Both the position numbers and the translations under genes were made by a program. From the NCBI GenBank assembly GCA_027062625.1, contig JAMOSZ010000011.1, positions 1-56,187 on the forward strand: a stretch of 56,187 nucleotides of DNA. The letters are read 5' to 3'. This DNA is from Nautiliaceae bacterium. GTDB lineage: Bacteria > Campylobacterota > Campylobacteria > Campylobacterales > Nautiliaceae. Under the pieces are notes generated by a model. It was given only the letters and a program-made list of their open reading frames with translations, was not told the DNA's origin and did no database searches. This document shows positions 1-7,666 of the stretch, one piece after another (the stretch's first letter is position 1; the number at the start of each line of letters is the position of its first letter).

Positions 1-104
1 GTGAGGGGAACACCCAGATCCATTTCGAACCTGGAAGTTAAGCCTCACAGCGGTGATGATACTGCATCCTTACGGATGTGGGAAAGTAGCTCCCTGCTAC
101 ACTT
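1..104 (+). rRNA. rrf: 5S ribosomal RNA, 3' part (5' end outside window)
   Basis: The segment aligns by eye with the 5S rRNA core: the CGAACCTGGAAGTTAAGC block (loop B/helix III), a GATGATACTGC block, and the GTGGGAAAGTAG stretch near the 3' end. Alignment to E. coli 5S suggests about 15 nucleotides are missing at the 5' end and that the molecule ends near 104; the exact 3' end is an estimate. It implies an rRNA operon lying to the left. No strong intrinsic terminator follows in 105-254; only a short CCAG/CTGG stem near 128-138 and T-rich DNA around 170-190 are visible. Confidence 0.93.
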
Positions 105-254
105 GATAGTGATTAAAGTTTAAATAACCAGTGACTGGCACTTAACGTTGATTTCTCCTTCTCTTTATAAGTACTTTCTTTCTTTTTTTTAAATTTAATT
201 TAAATTCAATAAAGTTTTAGGTAGAAATTAAAATTTTATTGAAGCTAAGAAAGC

Positions 255-1436
255 TTAGATTCTTATTACTTTTACTAAGCTTCCTTTCTCTTTACTTCCT
301 TCATTCTCATCAATTACTGCTAAGGCGTTTGATATTGCCATTGAGTGATAGTTGGAGGTTTGTTGGGTGTAGGATGGGGTAAAAGTTACTTCTTTATCGC
401 ACTCAACTACTCCCCTTATAAAATCAACCCTTCCTTTTTTTGCTTTTACTTTTTGGGTTAAGATGGCTTTAAAGTAATGGTTTTGATATTCTTTAATTCC
501 TGCTGCCTTTTTTACAAAAGGCACTAAAAACTCAATTGCATTTACAAGAAGTGCTGCTGGATATCCTGGAAGCCCAAAAAAGAGTTTTTTATCTTTGTTT
601 CCAAAGATTAAAGGGCGTCCTGGGCGGATGTTTGTTGTTGTAAATTTTATATCAATTCCAATCTCTTTTGCTACATCTTTGGTAAAGTCATATTTTCCTT
701 TGCTTGCTCCTCCACTTGAAATTAAGATATCGTTTTCATTTAAAGCGTTTTTAAACACTTCTTTTAATTTTTCTATTTCATCCTCAACTTTTCCATAATA
801 TGTAATATCTGCAAAACCTTTTAAAAGCCCTTTTAAAATATAAAGATTTGAATTTTTAACCCCTGCTTTATCCAATGCTTCAAAAGGCTCTTTTACTTCG
901 CTTCCTGTTACTATTATGCCTATTTTTACTTTTTTGAAAACTTTTATCTGATAGTATCCAATATTTGCAAGGAGGGCTACTTTTTTATAATCAAGCATCT
1001 CACCTTTTTTTAAGATAATTTCACCCTCTCTTATCTCTTCTCCTTTAAAATTTATCAAGTCTCCTTTTTTTACCTCTTTTTCAATAATTATATACTCACC
1101 CTCTCTTTTAACATCTTCAATCCTAATAACAGCGTTTGCACCCTTTGGCACAACCCCGCCAGTCATTATGAAAATTGCTCCATTTTTTAGTTCTTTTTGT
1201 TCACTGCCGGCTGGGGCTTCATCTTCTATTTTTAGTTTTGCTGGATAACTTAGATTATCTACATTTATAGCATACCCATCAACCGCACTCTTATCACTCT
1301 CTGGTATATTAAATTTAGCCACAATATCTTCAAATAAAACCCTCCCCTCAGCCTCATCAATTGTAATAGTTTCAAAATATTTTTGAGTTGTTAGAGAATC
1401 TATTATCTCTTTTGCTTTTTCTCTTGTTACTTTCAT
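255..1436 (-). CDS. moeA: Molybdopterin molybdenumtransferase MoeA
   Basis: 393 residues, normal for MoeA, which inserts molybdenum (or tungsten) into adenylylated molybdopterin in the cytoplasm. Visible family marks are DGYA near residue 53, the MTGG segment near 91, the MoCF_biosynth domain with TGSE near 177 and SSGGASKGKYDF near 240, and a C-terminal GLPGYPAA near 288 leading into the MoeA C-terminal domain. It lies 9 bases downstream of the MoCF-domain gene on the same strand, so the two form an operon read from the promoter near 2470. Molybdo- or tungsto-enzymes such as formate dehydrogenase or periplasmic nitrate reductase are presumably the clients; none is in this window. MoeA paralogues are common, so metal specificity cannot be read here. 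Confidence 0.93.
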   Translation of the reverse strand: MKVTREKAKEIIDSLTTQKYFETITIDEAEGRVLFEDIVAKFNIPESDKSAVDGYAINVDNLSYPAKLKIEDEAPAGSEQKELKNGAIFIMTGGVVPKGANAVIRIEDVKREGEYIIIEKEVKKGDLINFKGEEIREGEIILKKGEMLDYKKVALLANIGYYQIKVFKKVKIGIIVTGSEVKEPFEALDKAGVKNSNLYILKGLLKGFADITYYGKVEDEIEKLKEVFKNALNENDILISSGGASKGKYDFTKDVAKEIGIDIKFTTTNIRPGRPLIFGNKDKKLFFGLPGYPAALLVNAIEFLVPFVKKAAGIKEYQNHYFKAILTQKVKAKKGRVDFIRGVVECDKEVTFTPSYTQQTSNYHSMAISNALAVIDENEGSKEKGSLVKVIRI

Positions 1437-1445
1437 TGTTTTCCT

Positions 1446-2447
1446 TTATGGTATCTCTCCGTTTATTGCTTCAAGAAGCCCTCCGTGAGAGCGTGCTATT
1501 ACTTCTTCTTTGCTTATAACTTCACCAATTAATAATCGTGGAAGCCATATATCAAAAGCCGTGCGTTTAAAAAAAAGAGCCGCTGCTGGGACTGCTACCA
1601 CCGGGGTATCTTCAATCCATCCCATTGTAAGCATATTCCCAGGTTGAATTGGATTTCCGCGGATATAATTTTTTACTCCTGCTTCGTGGATTGCTTTATA
1701 GGTTACATCATCTGGGTCAACGGAAGTCCCGCCTGTTAGGATTACGATATCATATTTTTTTGCAAACTCTTTTATTTTATCTCTAATTTGTTTTTTATCG
1801 TCTGGTAAAATTACTTTTTCTTCAATTTCACACAAAAGCTCTTTTAGTTTTGGTCTTAGTTTTTCTTCAAATTTATCTTTTATTCTTCCTTTATAAACTT
1901 CATTTCCAGTTACAATCAGTCCAGCTTTTTTAGGAGTAAATGGTATAACTTTTACGATTCCTCCTGCACTTTTTGCGATGTTTGCCGCTTTTTCTACTTC
2001 ATCTTTTGGTGCAAGGAGTGAAATAATTCTAACTGCTGCAAGTTTATCTCCCTTTTTTACTACTGAATTATTATAGATTGTAGGGCAGCTTGGCTCACCT
2101 ACTGAATTAAATTTAATAAGTTTTTCTACATCAATTTTACACACTCCAAAAGCATTTGAGTAGATTGTAAGTTTTCCTTCTTTAACCTCTTTTGAGTGGT
2201 AAGTATTCTCTCCCATAAGTGCATCGGCTAATATATAAGCCGCATCGTTTTCGTGAATCTCATCTTCTTTAATTTCAAGCACATAAATATGCTCTTTTCC
2301 TAAGTTTTTTAAAGTTTCTATATCCTCTTTTTGAATAATATGCCCTTTTTTAAAAATCCTTCCTTTAAATTTATCTCCATCAACTTTTGTAATATCGTGG
2401 ATTAACACTTCACCCACTGCATTTTCTACTCTGATTTTTTTAGCCAT
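1446..2447 (-). CDS. Molybdopterin-binding (MoCF_biosynth domain) protein
   Basis: 333 residues. The C-terminal half is a MoaB/MogA/MoeA-type molybdopterin-binding domain: GLIVTGNEV near residue 176, [11 protein letters not shown] near 237-247, then a Pro/Gly-rich segment ([10 protein letters not shown]) and [10 protein letters not shown]. The first 160 residues have no DGYA MoeA core and look like a separate alpha/beta domain. It resembles the standalone MoeA-like proteins that accompany moeA in many anaerobes, where the exact role (cofactor sensing, carrying or adenylylation) is not settled. It is the first gene of the moeA operon, behind an extended -10 promoter and an AAAAAGG ribosome site. 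I am sure of the domain, not of the function. Confidence 0.82.
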   Translation of the reverse strand: MAKKIRVENAVGEVLIHDITKVDGDKFKGRIFKKGHIIQKEDIETLKNLGKEHIYVLEIKEDEIHENDAAYILADALMGENTYHSKEVKEGKLTIYSNAFGVCKIDVEKLIKFNSVGEPSCPTIYNNSVVKKGDKLAAVRIISLLAPKDEVEKAANIAKSAGGIVKVIPFTPKKAGLIVTGNEVYKGRIKDKFEEKLRPKLKELLCEIEEKVILPDDKKQIRDKIKEFAKKYDIVILTGGTSVDPDDVTYKAIHEAGVKNYIRGNPIQPGNMLTMGWIEDTPVVAVPAAALFFKRTAFDIWLPRLLIGEVISKEEVIARSHGGLLEAINGEIP

Positions 2448-2465
2448 TTAGCACCTTTTTGATTT

Positions 2466-2474
2466 ATTATATCA
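2466..2474 (-). promoter_or_regulatory. Extended -10 promoter for the molybdopterin operon
   Basis: On the minus strand the sequence reads TGATATAAT, a perfect TGn-TATAAT extended -10, about 20 bases before the start codon at 2447. It is back to back with the -10 of the lipoprotein gene (2484-2489), so 2448-2509 is a compact divergent promoter region. Confidence 0.65.
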
Positions 2475-2483
2475 TTTTTTGGA

Positions 2484-2489
2484 TATAAT
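2484..2489 (+). promoter_or_regulatory. -10 element for the LPP20-type lipoprotein gene
   Basis: TATAAT preceded by a T-rich tract and no clear -35, as usual for sigma-70 promoters in Campylobacterota. It is followed by the ribosome site AAAAAGGAGAG just before the ATG at 2510. Confidence 0.6.
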
Positions 2490-2509
2490 TTTTTTAAAAA
2501 GGAGAGCTT

Positions 2510-3073
2510 ATGAGAAAAATTTTCTCTATTGTATTAATAGGAGGGAGTTTATTATTTTTTGGTTGTTCTAAATCTCCATCTACTCCTGAATGTCAAATAG
2601 ATGGAGCCAAAGCACCAAGTTGGGTTTGTGATGGAGGGGCAAGTATGAAAGGAGGTATTTTTGCAGTGGGAAGTGCTCCAAAATCTCCACTTGGCATAAC
2701 TTTTCAAAGAGAAGAGGCAATGGCACATGCAAGAGATGAAATTGCAAGAGAGATTAAATTAAAAGTTAAGAATATGATTAAGTCTTATATGTCTTCTACT
2801 GGAATGGGAGATTCTCAAACGGCTGAGAGAGTAGTGACTTCTGTTTCAAAGCAAGTAACTTCTTTGGCTTTACAAGGAACTAAATTAATTAAAACATGGA
2901 CATCTCCAAATGGGACTATGTATGTTTTGGTTGGTGTTGATAAAAATATTAAAAATTATGTGAAAAATGCAGTTGCTACTACTTTTAGAAATGATAAAGC
3001 GTTATGGCAAGAGTTTAAAGCTAAAAAAGCCCAAGAAGAGCTTGAAAGAGCGGTTGATAAAGAGTTTAATTAG
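2510..3073 (+). CDS. LPP20-family lipoprotein
   Basis: 187 residues with a lipoprotein signal peptide: short basic start, hydrophobic stretch, and lipobox LFFGC with Cys19 as the predicted lipidated residue. The mature part (SWVCDGG near 37, then a helical segment with REEAMAHARDEIAREIKLKVKN near 67-88, and a C-terminal TSPNGTMYVLVGVDK strand) matches the LPP20 lipoprotein family typical of Helicobacter and relatives. The role is unknown beyond being a surface or periplasmic lipoprotein. It has its own promoter and a strong ribosome site. Its stop codon is interlocked with the stop of the convergent aroC (TTAG at 3070-3073). Confidence 0.85.
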   Translation: MRKIFSIVLIGGSLLFFGCSKSPSTPECQIDGAKAPSWVCDGGASMKGGIFAVGSAPKSPLGITFQREEAMAHARDEIAREIKLKVKNMIKSYMSSTGMGDSQTAERVVTSVSKQVTSLALQGTKLIKTWTSPNGTMYVLVGVDKNIKNYVKNAVATTFRNDKALWQEFKAKKAQEELERAVDKEFN

Positions 3074-4140
3074 TAAATTTTTTTTAAGTTCTCTATTTTT
3101 CGTGTAGCGTTTAAAAGCAGCATATCAACAATTACACAAGCAGCCATCGCCTCTACAACAACGCTCCCTCTTGTTGCTACGATTGGGTCGTGGCGCCCTT
3201 TTAGGTTTACTTCAACTTCATTTCCGTAAATGTCTGTTGATTTTTGGGGTTTAAAGATTGATGGGGTTGGTTTAAAATAGATCTCAATCTCAATATCTTC
3301 CCCGCTGCTTATCCCCCCAAGCACTCCTCCTGAATTGTTGCTAAGAAAGCCCTCTTTGCTTATTTCATCGTTATTCTCACTCCCTTTTAGTCGGTGAGCT
3401 TTTGGATTTCCTATATAAACTCCTTTTACCGCATTGATACTCACCATAGCACTTGCTAAGATATTATCAAGCTTATAATAAATTGGCTCTCCAAGTCCTA
3501 CTGGCAGATTTTTTATTCTCAGTTTTACAACCCCTCCAAGAGAGTCGTGTTCGTTTTTTGCTCTCTCAATTAACTCTATCCACTTTTTCTCAGCTTCTTT
3601 ATCAAGTGCAAAAAGAGGAGAATTTCTTGCATATTCAAAATCTTCATTTTCTCCTCTAACTCCTCCAATTTCAATAACTCCGGCTTCAATTTTAATATCA
3701 AACTCTTTTAAAATCATCTTAGCAACAGCCCCGGCTGCAACCCTTGCTGCTGTCTCCCTTGCTGAGCTTCTCCCTCCACCTCTATAATCTCTTATTCCAT
3801 ATTTGTGAAAATAGGTGAAATCTGCGTGTCCTGGACGAAAGAGGTCTTTTATGTTTGAGTAGTCTTTGCTTTTTTGGTCTTTGTTAAAAATTATGATTGA
3901 AATTGGGGTACCTGTTGTTTTTCCTTCAAAAATCCCACTTAAAACCTCTGGTAAATCCTCCTCTTTTCTCTGGGTTGAAAACTTGTTTTTACCGGGTTTT
4001 CTTCTTTGAAGTTCGCTTTTTAAAAATTCTTCATCAAACAAAATCCCAGCTGGCATTCCATCAATCACTACTCCAATTGCTTTTCCGTGAGATTCTCCAA
4101 AAGTTGTAAATCTAAAAATCTCTCCAAAACTGTTAAACAT
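3070..4140 (-). CDS. aroC: Chorismate synthase
   Basis: 356 residues, the family's usual length. It converts EPSP to chorismate with reduced FMN, the last step of the shikimate pathway. Signature segments are the N-terminal FGESHGKAIGVVIDGMPAG, RRKPGKNKFSTQRKE near 47, RDYRGGGRSSARETAARVAAG near 119-139, NNSGGVLGGISSG near 268, and GRHDPIVATRG near 316. It is the third gene of rnhA-rnc-aroC, 7 bases after rnc. Its stop codon overlaps that of the convergent lipoprotein gene. Confidence 0.97.
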   Translation of the reverse strand: MFNSFGEIFRFTTFGESHGKAIGVVIDGMPAGILFDEEFLKSELQRRKPGKNKFSTQRKEEDLPEVLSGIFEGKTTGTPISIIIFNKDQKSKDYSNIKDLFRPGHADFTYFHKYGIRDYRGGGRSSARETAARVAAGAVAKMILKEFDIKIEAGVIEIGGVRGENEDFEYARNSPLFALDKEAEKKWIELIERAKNEHDSLGGVVKLRIKNLPVGLGEPIYYKLDNILASAMVSINAVKGVYIGNPKAHRLKGSENNDEISKEGFLSNNSGGVLGGISSGEDIEIEIYFKPTPSIFKPQKSTDIYGNEVEVNLKGRHDPIVATRGSVVVEAMAACVIVDMLLLNATRKIENLKKIY

Positions 4141-4147
4141 TACTTCC

Positions 4148-4831
4148 TCACTTTAAATTAAGCTCTTTTTTAAGCTTCTCAATTGTAATTTTTGCTCCTT
4201 CTTGTTGAGCTGCTTTTTTGCTTTTGCCTTTTGCTCTTGCATACTCTTTTCCATTAATTAATACTCCAATTTCAAACTCTTTTTTGTGGTCTGGTCCTGT
4301 TGCACTTATTAATTTATACTCTGGCACAACTCCAAAGTGAGCTTGGGTAATTTCTTGAAGAGTAGTTTTATAGTCTTTTAGGAGTTCTTGTGGAGTGATT
4401 GTAGGGTATTCTTCTTTTAAGAGTCTTAATGCAATCTCTTTTGCTTTATCAAATCCAGCTTCAAGATAAATTGCTCCAATTAAAGCTTCAAATGCACTTG
4501 ATAGTATAGATGATTTTTCTCTTCCTTTATTATTCTCCTCAGCTGGTGATAAAAAAAGATATTTCCCAAGGTTTAGTCTTTTTGCAAGTTTATTAAAGCT
4601 ATCTTCATTTACCAAAGCTGCTCTTAGTTTTGAGAGAGTTCCTTCTTCTGCTTTTGGAAAAAGATGGTATAGATACTCTCCTACTATTAAATCTAAAACG
4701 GCATCTCCTAAATATTCTAATCTTTCGTTATTAAAATCTTTGGTATAACTTCTATGAGTTAGAGCCTCGGTTAAGAGTTTTTCATCTTTAAACTCATACC
4801 CCAAGCTCTTTTGTAGTTCTTTTGCTATCAT
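4148..4831 (-). CDS. rnc: Ribonuclease III
   Basis: 227 residues. The endonuclease domain carries the signature [19 protein letters not shown] near 37-55 and the second acidic cluster [15 protein letters not shown] near 112-126. A double-stranded RNA-binding domain follows ([11 protein letters not shown] from about 153; [14 protein letters not shown] near 203). It processes rRNA precursors and structured mRNAs. The ATG at 4831 has an AAAGGAGAAAA ribosome site lying inside the end of rnhA, so the genes overlap by 38 bases; this rnhA-rnc-aroC order is common in Campylobacterota. Confidence 0.96.
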   Translation of the reverse strand: MIAKELQKSLGYEFKDEKLLTEALTHRSYTKDFNNERLEYLGDAVLDLIVGEYLYHLFPKAEEGTLSKLRAALVNEDSFNKLAKRLNLGKYLFLSPAEENNKGREKSSILSSAFEALIGAIYLEAGFDKAKEIALRLLKEEYPTITPQELLKDYKTTLQEITQAHFGVVPEYKLISATGPDHKKEFEIGVLINGKEYARAKGKSKKAAQQEGAKITIEKLKKELNLK

Positions 4832-5255
4832 TTTTCTCCTTTATTTTCATTGCTTCCTCTCTTGCAATTTTATCACAAATTTCATTCTCTTTATGACCGC
4901 TATGACCTTTTATCCAAAAAACATTAATTTTATGAGGTTTGCTTATTTTTAAAAGCTCTTGCCATAACTCTTTATTTTTAACATTTTTAAACTCTCTTTT
5001 TTGCCAGTTTTTAAGCCATTCACTTATTCCTTTTAAAACATATGTTGAGTCGCTATATAAATTAATCTCACAAGGTTCTTTTAATGCTTTTAAAGCTTCG
5101 ATTACTGCTATTAATTCCATTTGATTATTAGTTGTTGATTTTTTAGAGCCTTTTAAGATTTTTTCTTGATTTTTGTATCTTAAAATTGCACACCATCCCC
5201 CAGCTCCTGGATTGCCAAGTGAGCTTCCATCGGTAAAGATTTCTATTTTTTTCAC
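4794..5255 (-). CDS. rnhA: Ribonuclease HI
   Basis: I place the start at a GTG (5253-5255) preceded by AAAAGGAAAATA; the ATG at 5309 would add 18 residues with no ribosome site and no family match. This gives 153 residues with all four catalytic acids in register: Asp9 (IFTDGSS), Glu47 (NQMEL), Asp69 (LYSDS) and Asp128 (EICDKIA). The enzyme cuts the RNA strand of RNA-DNA hybrids during replication and repair. The 3' end, coding for a Lys-rich tail, runs 38 bases into rnc. Confidence 0.93.
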   Translation of the reverse strand: MKKIEIFTDGSSLGNPGAGGWCAILRYKNQEKILKGSKKSTTNNQMELIAVIEALKALKEPCEINLYSDSTYVLKGISEWLKNWQKREFKNVKNKELWQELLKISKPHKINVFWIKGHSGHKENEICDKIAREEAMKIKEKNDSKRTTKELGV

Positions 5256-5294
5256 TATTTTCCTTTTAAAGAAGAGTAATTTTATCTTTTTTTG

Positions 5295-5303
5295 TGCTAT
5301 AAT
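5295..5303 (+). promoter_or_regulatory. Extended -10 promoter of the superoxide reductase gene
   Basis: TGCTATAAT (TGn-TATAAT) lies about 38 bases upstream of the ATG, preceded by a run of seven Ts. It sits just upstream of rnhA, which is read the other way, so the region is a divergent promoter. No obvious PerR- or Fur-like palindrome is visible beside it. Confidence 0.6.
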
Positions 5304-5340
5304 ATCCATACAATCAAAATTTTAACAAAAGGAGGCGCAT

Positions 5341-5727
5341 ATGCCAAAAATCAATAGATACACAGACATTTCGCAAATTGACAAAGAAGCTAAAAAAGAT
5401 TACATTGACAGACACTCTCCATTTGTAATTTGTGAAGATAGTGCAAAAAAAGGTGAAAAATTTAAAGTAAAAGTTAGAGTTGGTAATGAATATTCTCATC
5501 CAGATGATTTTGATCATTATATTGCCTACATTCAGCTTTGGGATGGAGATACTTTGCTTGCTCAAACTACTTTTACGCCAGGAACTCTTGGAAATGAAAA
5601 GAGTCAAGCTGAGGTAGATTTTTATATCATTCCTAAAAAATCTAAACTTAAATTAACAGCAATGGCTTATTGCACAAAGCACGGACTTTGGGAGAGTGAA
5701 GTTAAAGAGGTTAAAGTAAAAGATTAA
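5341..5727 (+). CDS. Superoxide reductase (neelaredoxin-type, 1Fe)
   Basis: 128 residues with no N-terminal desulforedoxin domain, so a 1Fe enzyme. It reduces superoxide to hydrogen peroxide without making oxygen, typical of anaerobes. The Fe(His4Cys) ligands can be assigned: His25 (RHSP), His53 (YSHP), His59 (FDHYI), Cys111 and His114 (YCTKHGLW). The usual Glu-Lys pair before the first His (E14-K15 in the Pyrococcus enzyme) reads Asp23-Arg24 here. The gene is monocistronic with a strong ribosome site (AAAAGGAGG) and lies directly upstream of the cytochrome bd operon, which fits a combined oxygen-defence locus. Confidence 0.92.
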   Translation: MPKINRYTDISQIDKEAKKDYIDRHSPFVICEDSAKKGEKFKVKVRVGNEYSHPDDFDHYIAYIQLWDGDTLLAQTTFTPGTLGNEKSQAEVDFYIIPKKSKLKLTAMAYCTKHGLWESEVKEVKVKD

Positions 5728-5793
5728 TCTCTTCTTCTTTTTCTACTGAATAGGTATACATTAAACAAAACTTAAAAATTTGTTGAAATTTTC

Positions 5794-5822
5794 TTGACTG
5801 AGATGTGGAATTGATATATAAT
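5794..5822 (+). promoter_or_regulatory. Sigma-70 promoter of the cytochrome bd operon
   Basis: TTGACT at 5794-5799 and TATAAT at 5817-5822 are separated by exactly 17 bases, 25 bases upstream of the DUF4492 start. This is one of only a few promoters in the window with a recognisable -35. The rest of 5728-5793 is AT-rich and shows no terminator for the superoxide reductase gene. Confidence 0.7.
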
Positions 5823-5847
5823 TTTTAAGAGCCTCAAAGGAGGTTTT

Positions 5848-6087
5848 ATGTTTAAAAAGGTCTTATTCTTTTACATTGATGGGTTTAAAAACCTATCAGA
5901 CCTTGGGCGAAAGCTCTGGGTTATTATCATTATTAAGTTGGTTGTAATTTTTGTAATTATCAAAGCATTCTTTTTTCCAACTATTACGACAAAAGTGAAA
6001 AAAGAGCATTTACAAGACCTTTATGTAAAGCAAATTACAGGAATTACAACCTCTAATCAAAAAAAGGAGGAGCAGAATGGGCATTGA
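5848..6087 (+). CDS. DUF4492 small membrane protein, cytochrome bd-associated
   Basis: 79 residues with one membrane segment (about 23-44, LWVIIIIKLVVIFVIIKAFFF) between a basic N-terminal part and a polar C-terminal tail. It matches the DUF4492 family, which is usually found directly before cydA in Campylobacterota and Bacteroidetes. Its last codons overlap the cydA start by 11 bases, and the cydA ribosome site (AAAAAAGGAGGAG) lies inside it, so the two are translationally coupled. A role in assembly or stability of cytochrome bd is inferred from location only. Confidence 0.82.
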   Translation: MFKKVLFFYIDGFKNLSDLGRKLWVIIIIKLVVIFVIIKAFFFPTITTKVKKEHLQDLYVKQITGITTSNQKKEEQNGH

Positions 6088-7666
6088 TTTGCATATGCTT
6101 GAATGGGCAAGAGCCCAATTTGCAATGACTGCGCTTTTTCACTTCTTTTTCGTGCCATTTACACTTGGGATGTCGTTTTTAGTAGCATTTTTTGAGACGA
6201 TTTATGTAAAGACAGGAAAAGAAGAGTGGAAGGAAATTACGCAGTTTTGGCAAACGATTTTTGGAATTAACTTTGCACTTGGTTTAGCAACAGGTATTAT
6301 TCACGAGTTTGAGTTTGGTACAAACTGGTCTACTTACTCATGGGTAGTTGGTGATTTATTTGGAGCACCGCTTGCGGTTGAAGGTATAGTTGCATTCTTT
6401 ATGGAAGCAACATTTGCAGCAATTTCATTCTTTGGTTGGAAAAGGGTTAGCACAGGAGTGCATCTATCAGCAACTTGGCTACTTGCAATTGGTTCAAACC
6501 TTTCAGCACTTTGGATTTTGATTGCAAATGGATTTATGCAACATCCAAGTAACGAATTTGGATTTTTCAATATTGATACTTCAAGACTTGAAATGACAAA
6601 CTTCTGGGCACTTATTACTCAACCAGTAGCTCAGGTAAAATTCTTACATACAATTAGTGCAGGATATACATTATCATCACTTTTTGTACTTGGTATTTCA
6701 GCACTTTATCTTTTAAAAGGTAAACATAAAGACTTTGCGAAAAAATCAGCAGCGGTTGCAGCAGCGTTTGGTTTAATATCTTCAATTTTTGTAGCAGTAA
6801 TTGGGGATGAGCATGCTTATGAAGTTGCAAATACTCAGCCAACTAAAATCGCATCAGCTGAGGGACTTTATGTAGGTGAAAAAGGTGCACCAATTGTAGC
6901 AATTGGTATTCCTAAAAACTTACCGGCTGAGGAAGTAAAAAGCAATGATGAAGCTTTTGTATTTAAAATTGAACTTCCAAAAATGCTCTCACTTCTTGGA
7001 AAAAGAGATCCAAATGCATATGTTCCAGGGCTTAAAGATTTAATTAAAGGAAATGAAGAGTATGGAATTTGGCCTCTTAAAAAATTAGCTGAAATTGGAA
7101 AAGAGGCAAGAGAAGATTTATTTAAATATCACGAAGCTAAAAAAGTAGGAGATGAAGCGGCAGCTGAGGCTGCAAAAGCAGATTTTTATAAAGTTATTTG
7201 GGAAGATAAAGATACGGGCGTAAAACTTACAAAAGCTGATTTAATTGGATATGGATACTTTTTGGATAAAAATCCTGATTTAATTTATCCACCAGTTCCA
7301 TCAGTATTTTATGCGTTCCATATTATGGTTGGGCTTGGATTTTGGTTTATCTTACTATTCTTAATGAGTTGGGTTGCTATTGTTAAAGGTACATTTGAAC
7401 AAAATAAATTTCTTCAAAAACTTGCTGTTATTTCAGTTCCGCTTCCTTGGATTGCAACAAGCTTTGGATGGATGACAGCAGAAATTGGAAGACAACCTTG
7501 GACAGTATTTGGAGTATTACCAACAGCTGAGTCTGTAACACCACTTGCACTTACAAATGTTCAAGCAACATTTTTCCTATTCTTGACAGCGTTTGTAATT
7601 CTTGGTATTGCAGAGCTTAAAATCCTATTTACGGTCGTTAAATCTGGACCAAAAGGAGCACACTGA
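6077..7666 (+). CDS. cydA: Cytochrome bd ubiquinol oxidase subunit I
   Basis: 529 residues, multi-spanning. It oxidises quinol (probably menaquinol here) and carries hemes b558, b595 and d, giving high-affinity oxygen reduction. Visible residues by comparison with E. coli: His22 (heme axial ligand), Glu102 and Glu110 (E99/E107), His191 (H186), Lys257 and Glu262 of the Q-loop (K252/E257), Met417 (M393), and the GRQPW motif near 476. The long segment between 250 and 400 places it in the long Q-loop class. The position of E. coli Arg391 is His415. It follows DUF4492 and shares TGATG with cydB. Confidence 0.97.
   Translation: MGIDLHMLEWARAQFAMTALFHFFFVPFTLGMSFLVAFFETIYVKTGKEEWKEITQFWQTIFGINFALGLATGIIHEFEFGTNWSTYSWVVGDLFGAPLAVEGIVAFFMEATFAAISFFGWKRVSTGVHLSATWLLAIGSNLSALWILIANGFMQHPSNEFGFFNIDTSRLEMTNFWALITQPVAQVKFLHTISAGYTLSSLFVLGISALYLLKGKHKDFAKKSAAVAAAFGLISSIFVAVIGDEHAYEVANTQPTKIASAEGLYVGEKGAPIVAIGIPKNLPAEEVKSNDEAFVFKIELPKMLSLLGKRDPNAYVPGLKDLIKGNEEYGIWPLKKLAEIGKEAREDLFKYHEAKKVGDEAAAEAAKADFYKVIWEDKDTGVKLTKADLIGYGYFLDKNPDLIYPPVPSVFYAFHIMVGLGFWFILLFLMSWVAIVKGTFEQNKFLQKLAVISVPLPWIATSFGWMTAEIGRQPWTVFGVLPTAESVTPLALTNVQATFFLFLTAFVILGIAELKILFTVVKSGPKGAH

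Noticed and set aside
128-138. CCAG/CTGG stem after the 5S rRNA as terminator
   Set aside because: Only 4-5 bp with a tiny loop and no immediate T-run; it cannot be supported as a terminator.
245-258. CTAAG/CTTAG hairpin at the moeA stop as terminator
   Set aside because: The stem has only 5 bp and lacks a T-run on the minus strand.
5256-5309. Longer N-terminus for RNase HI starting at an ATG at 5309
   Set aside because: The extra 18 residues have no ribosome site and no family match; the GTG at 5253-5255 has AAAAGGAAAATA before it and starts at the normal point.
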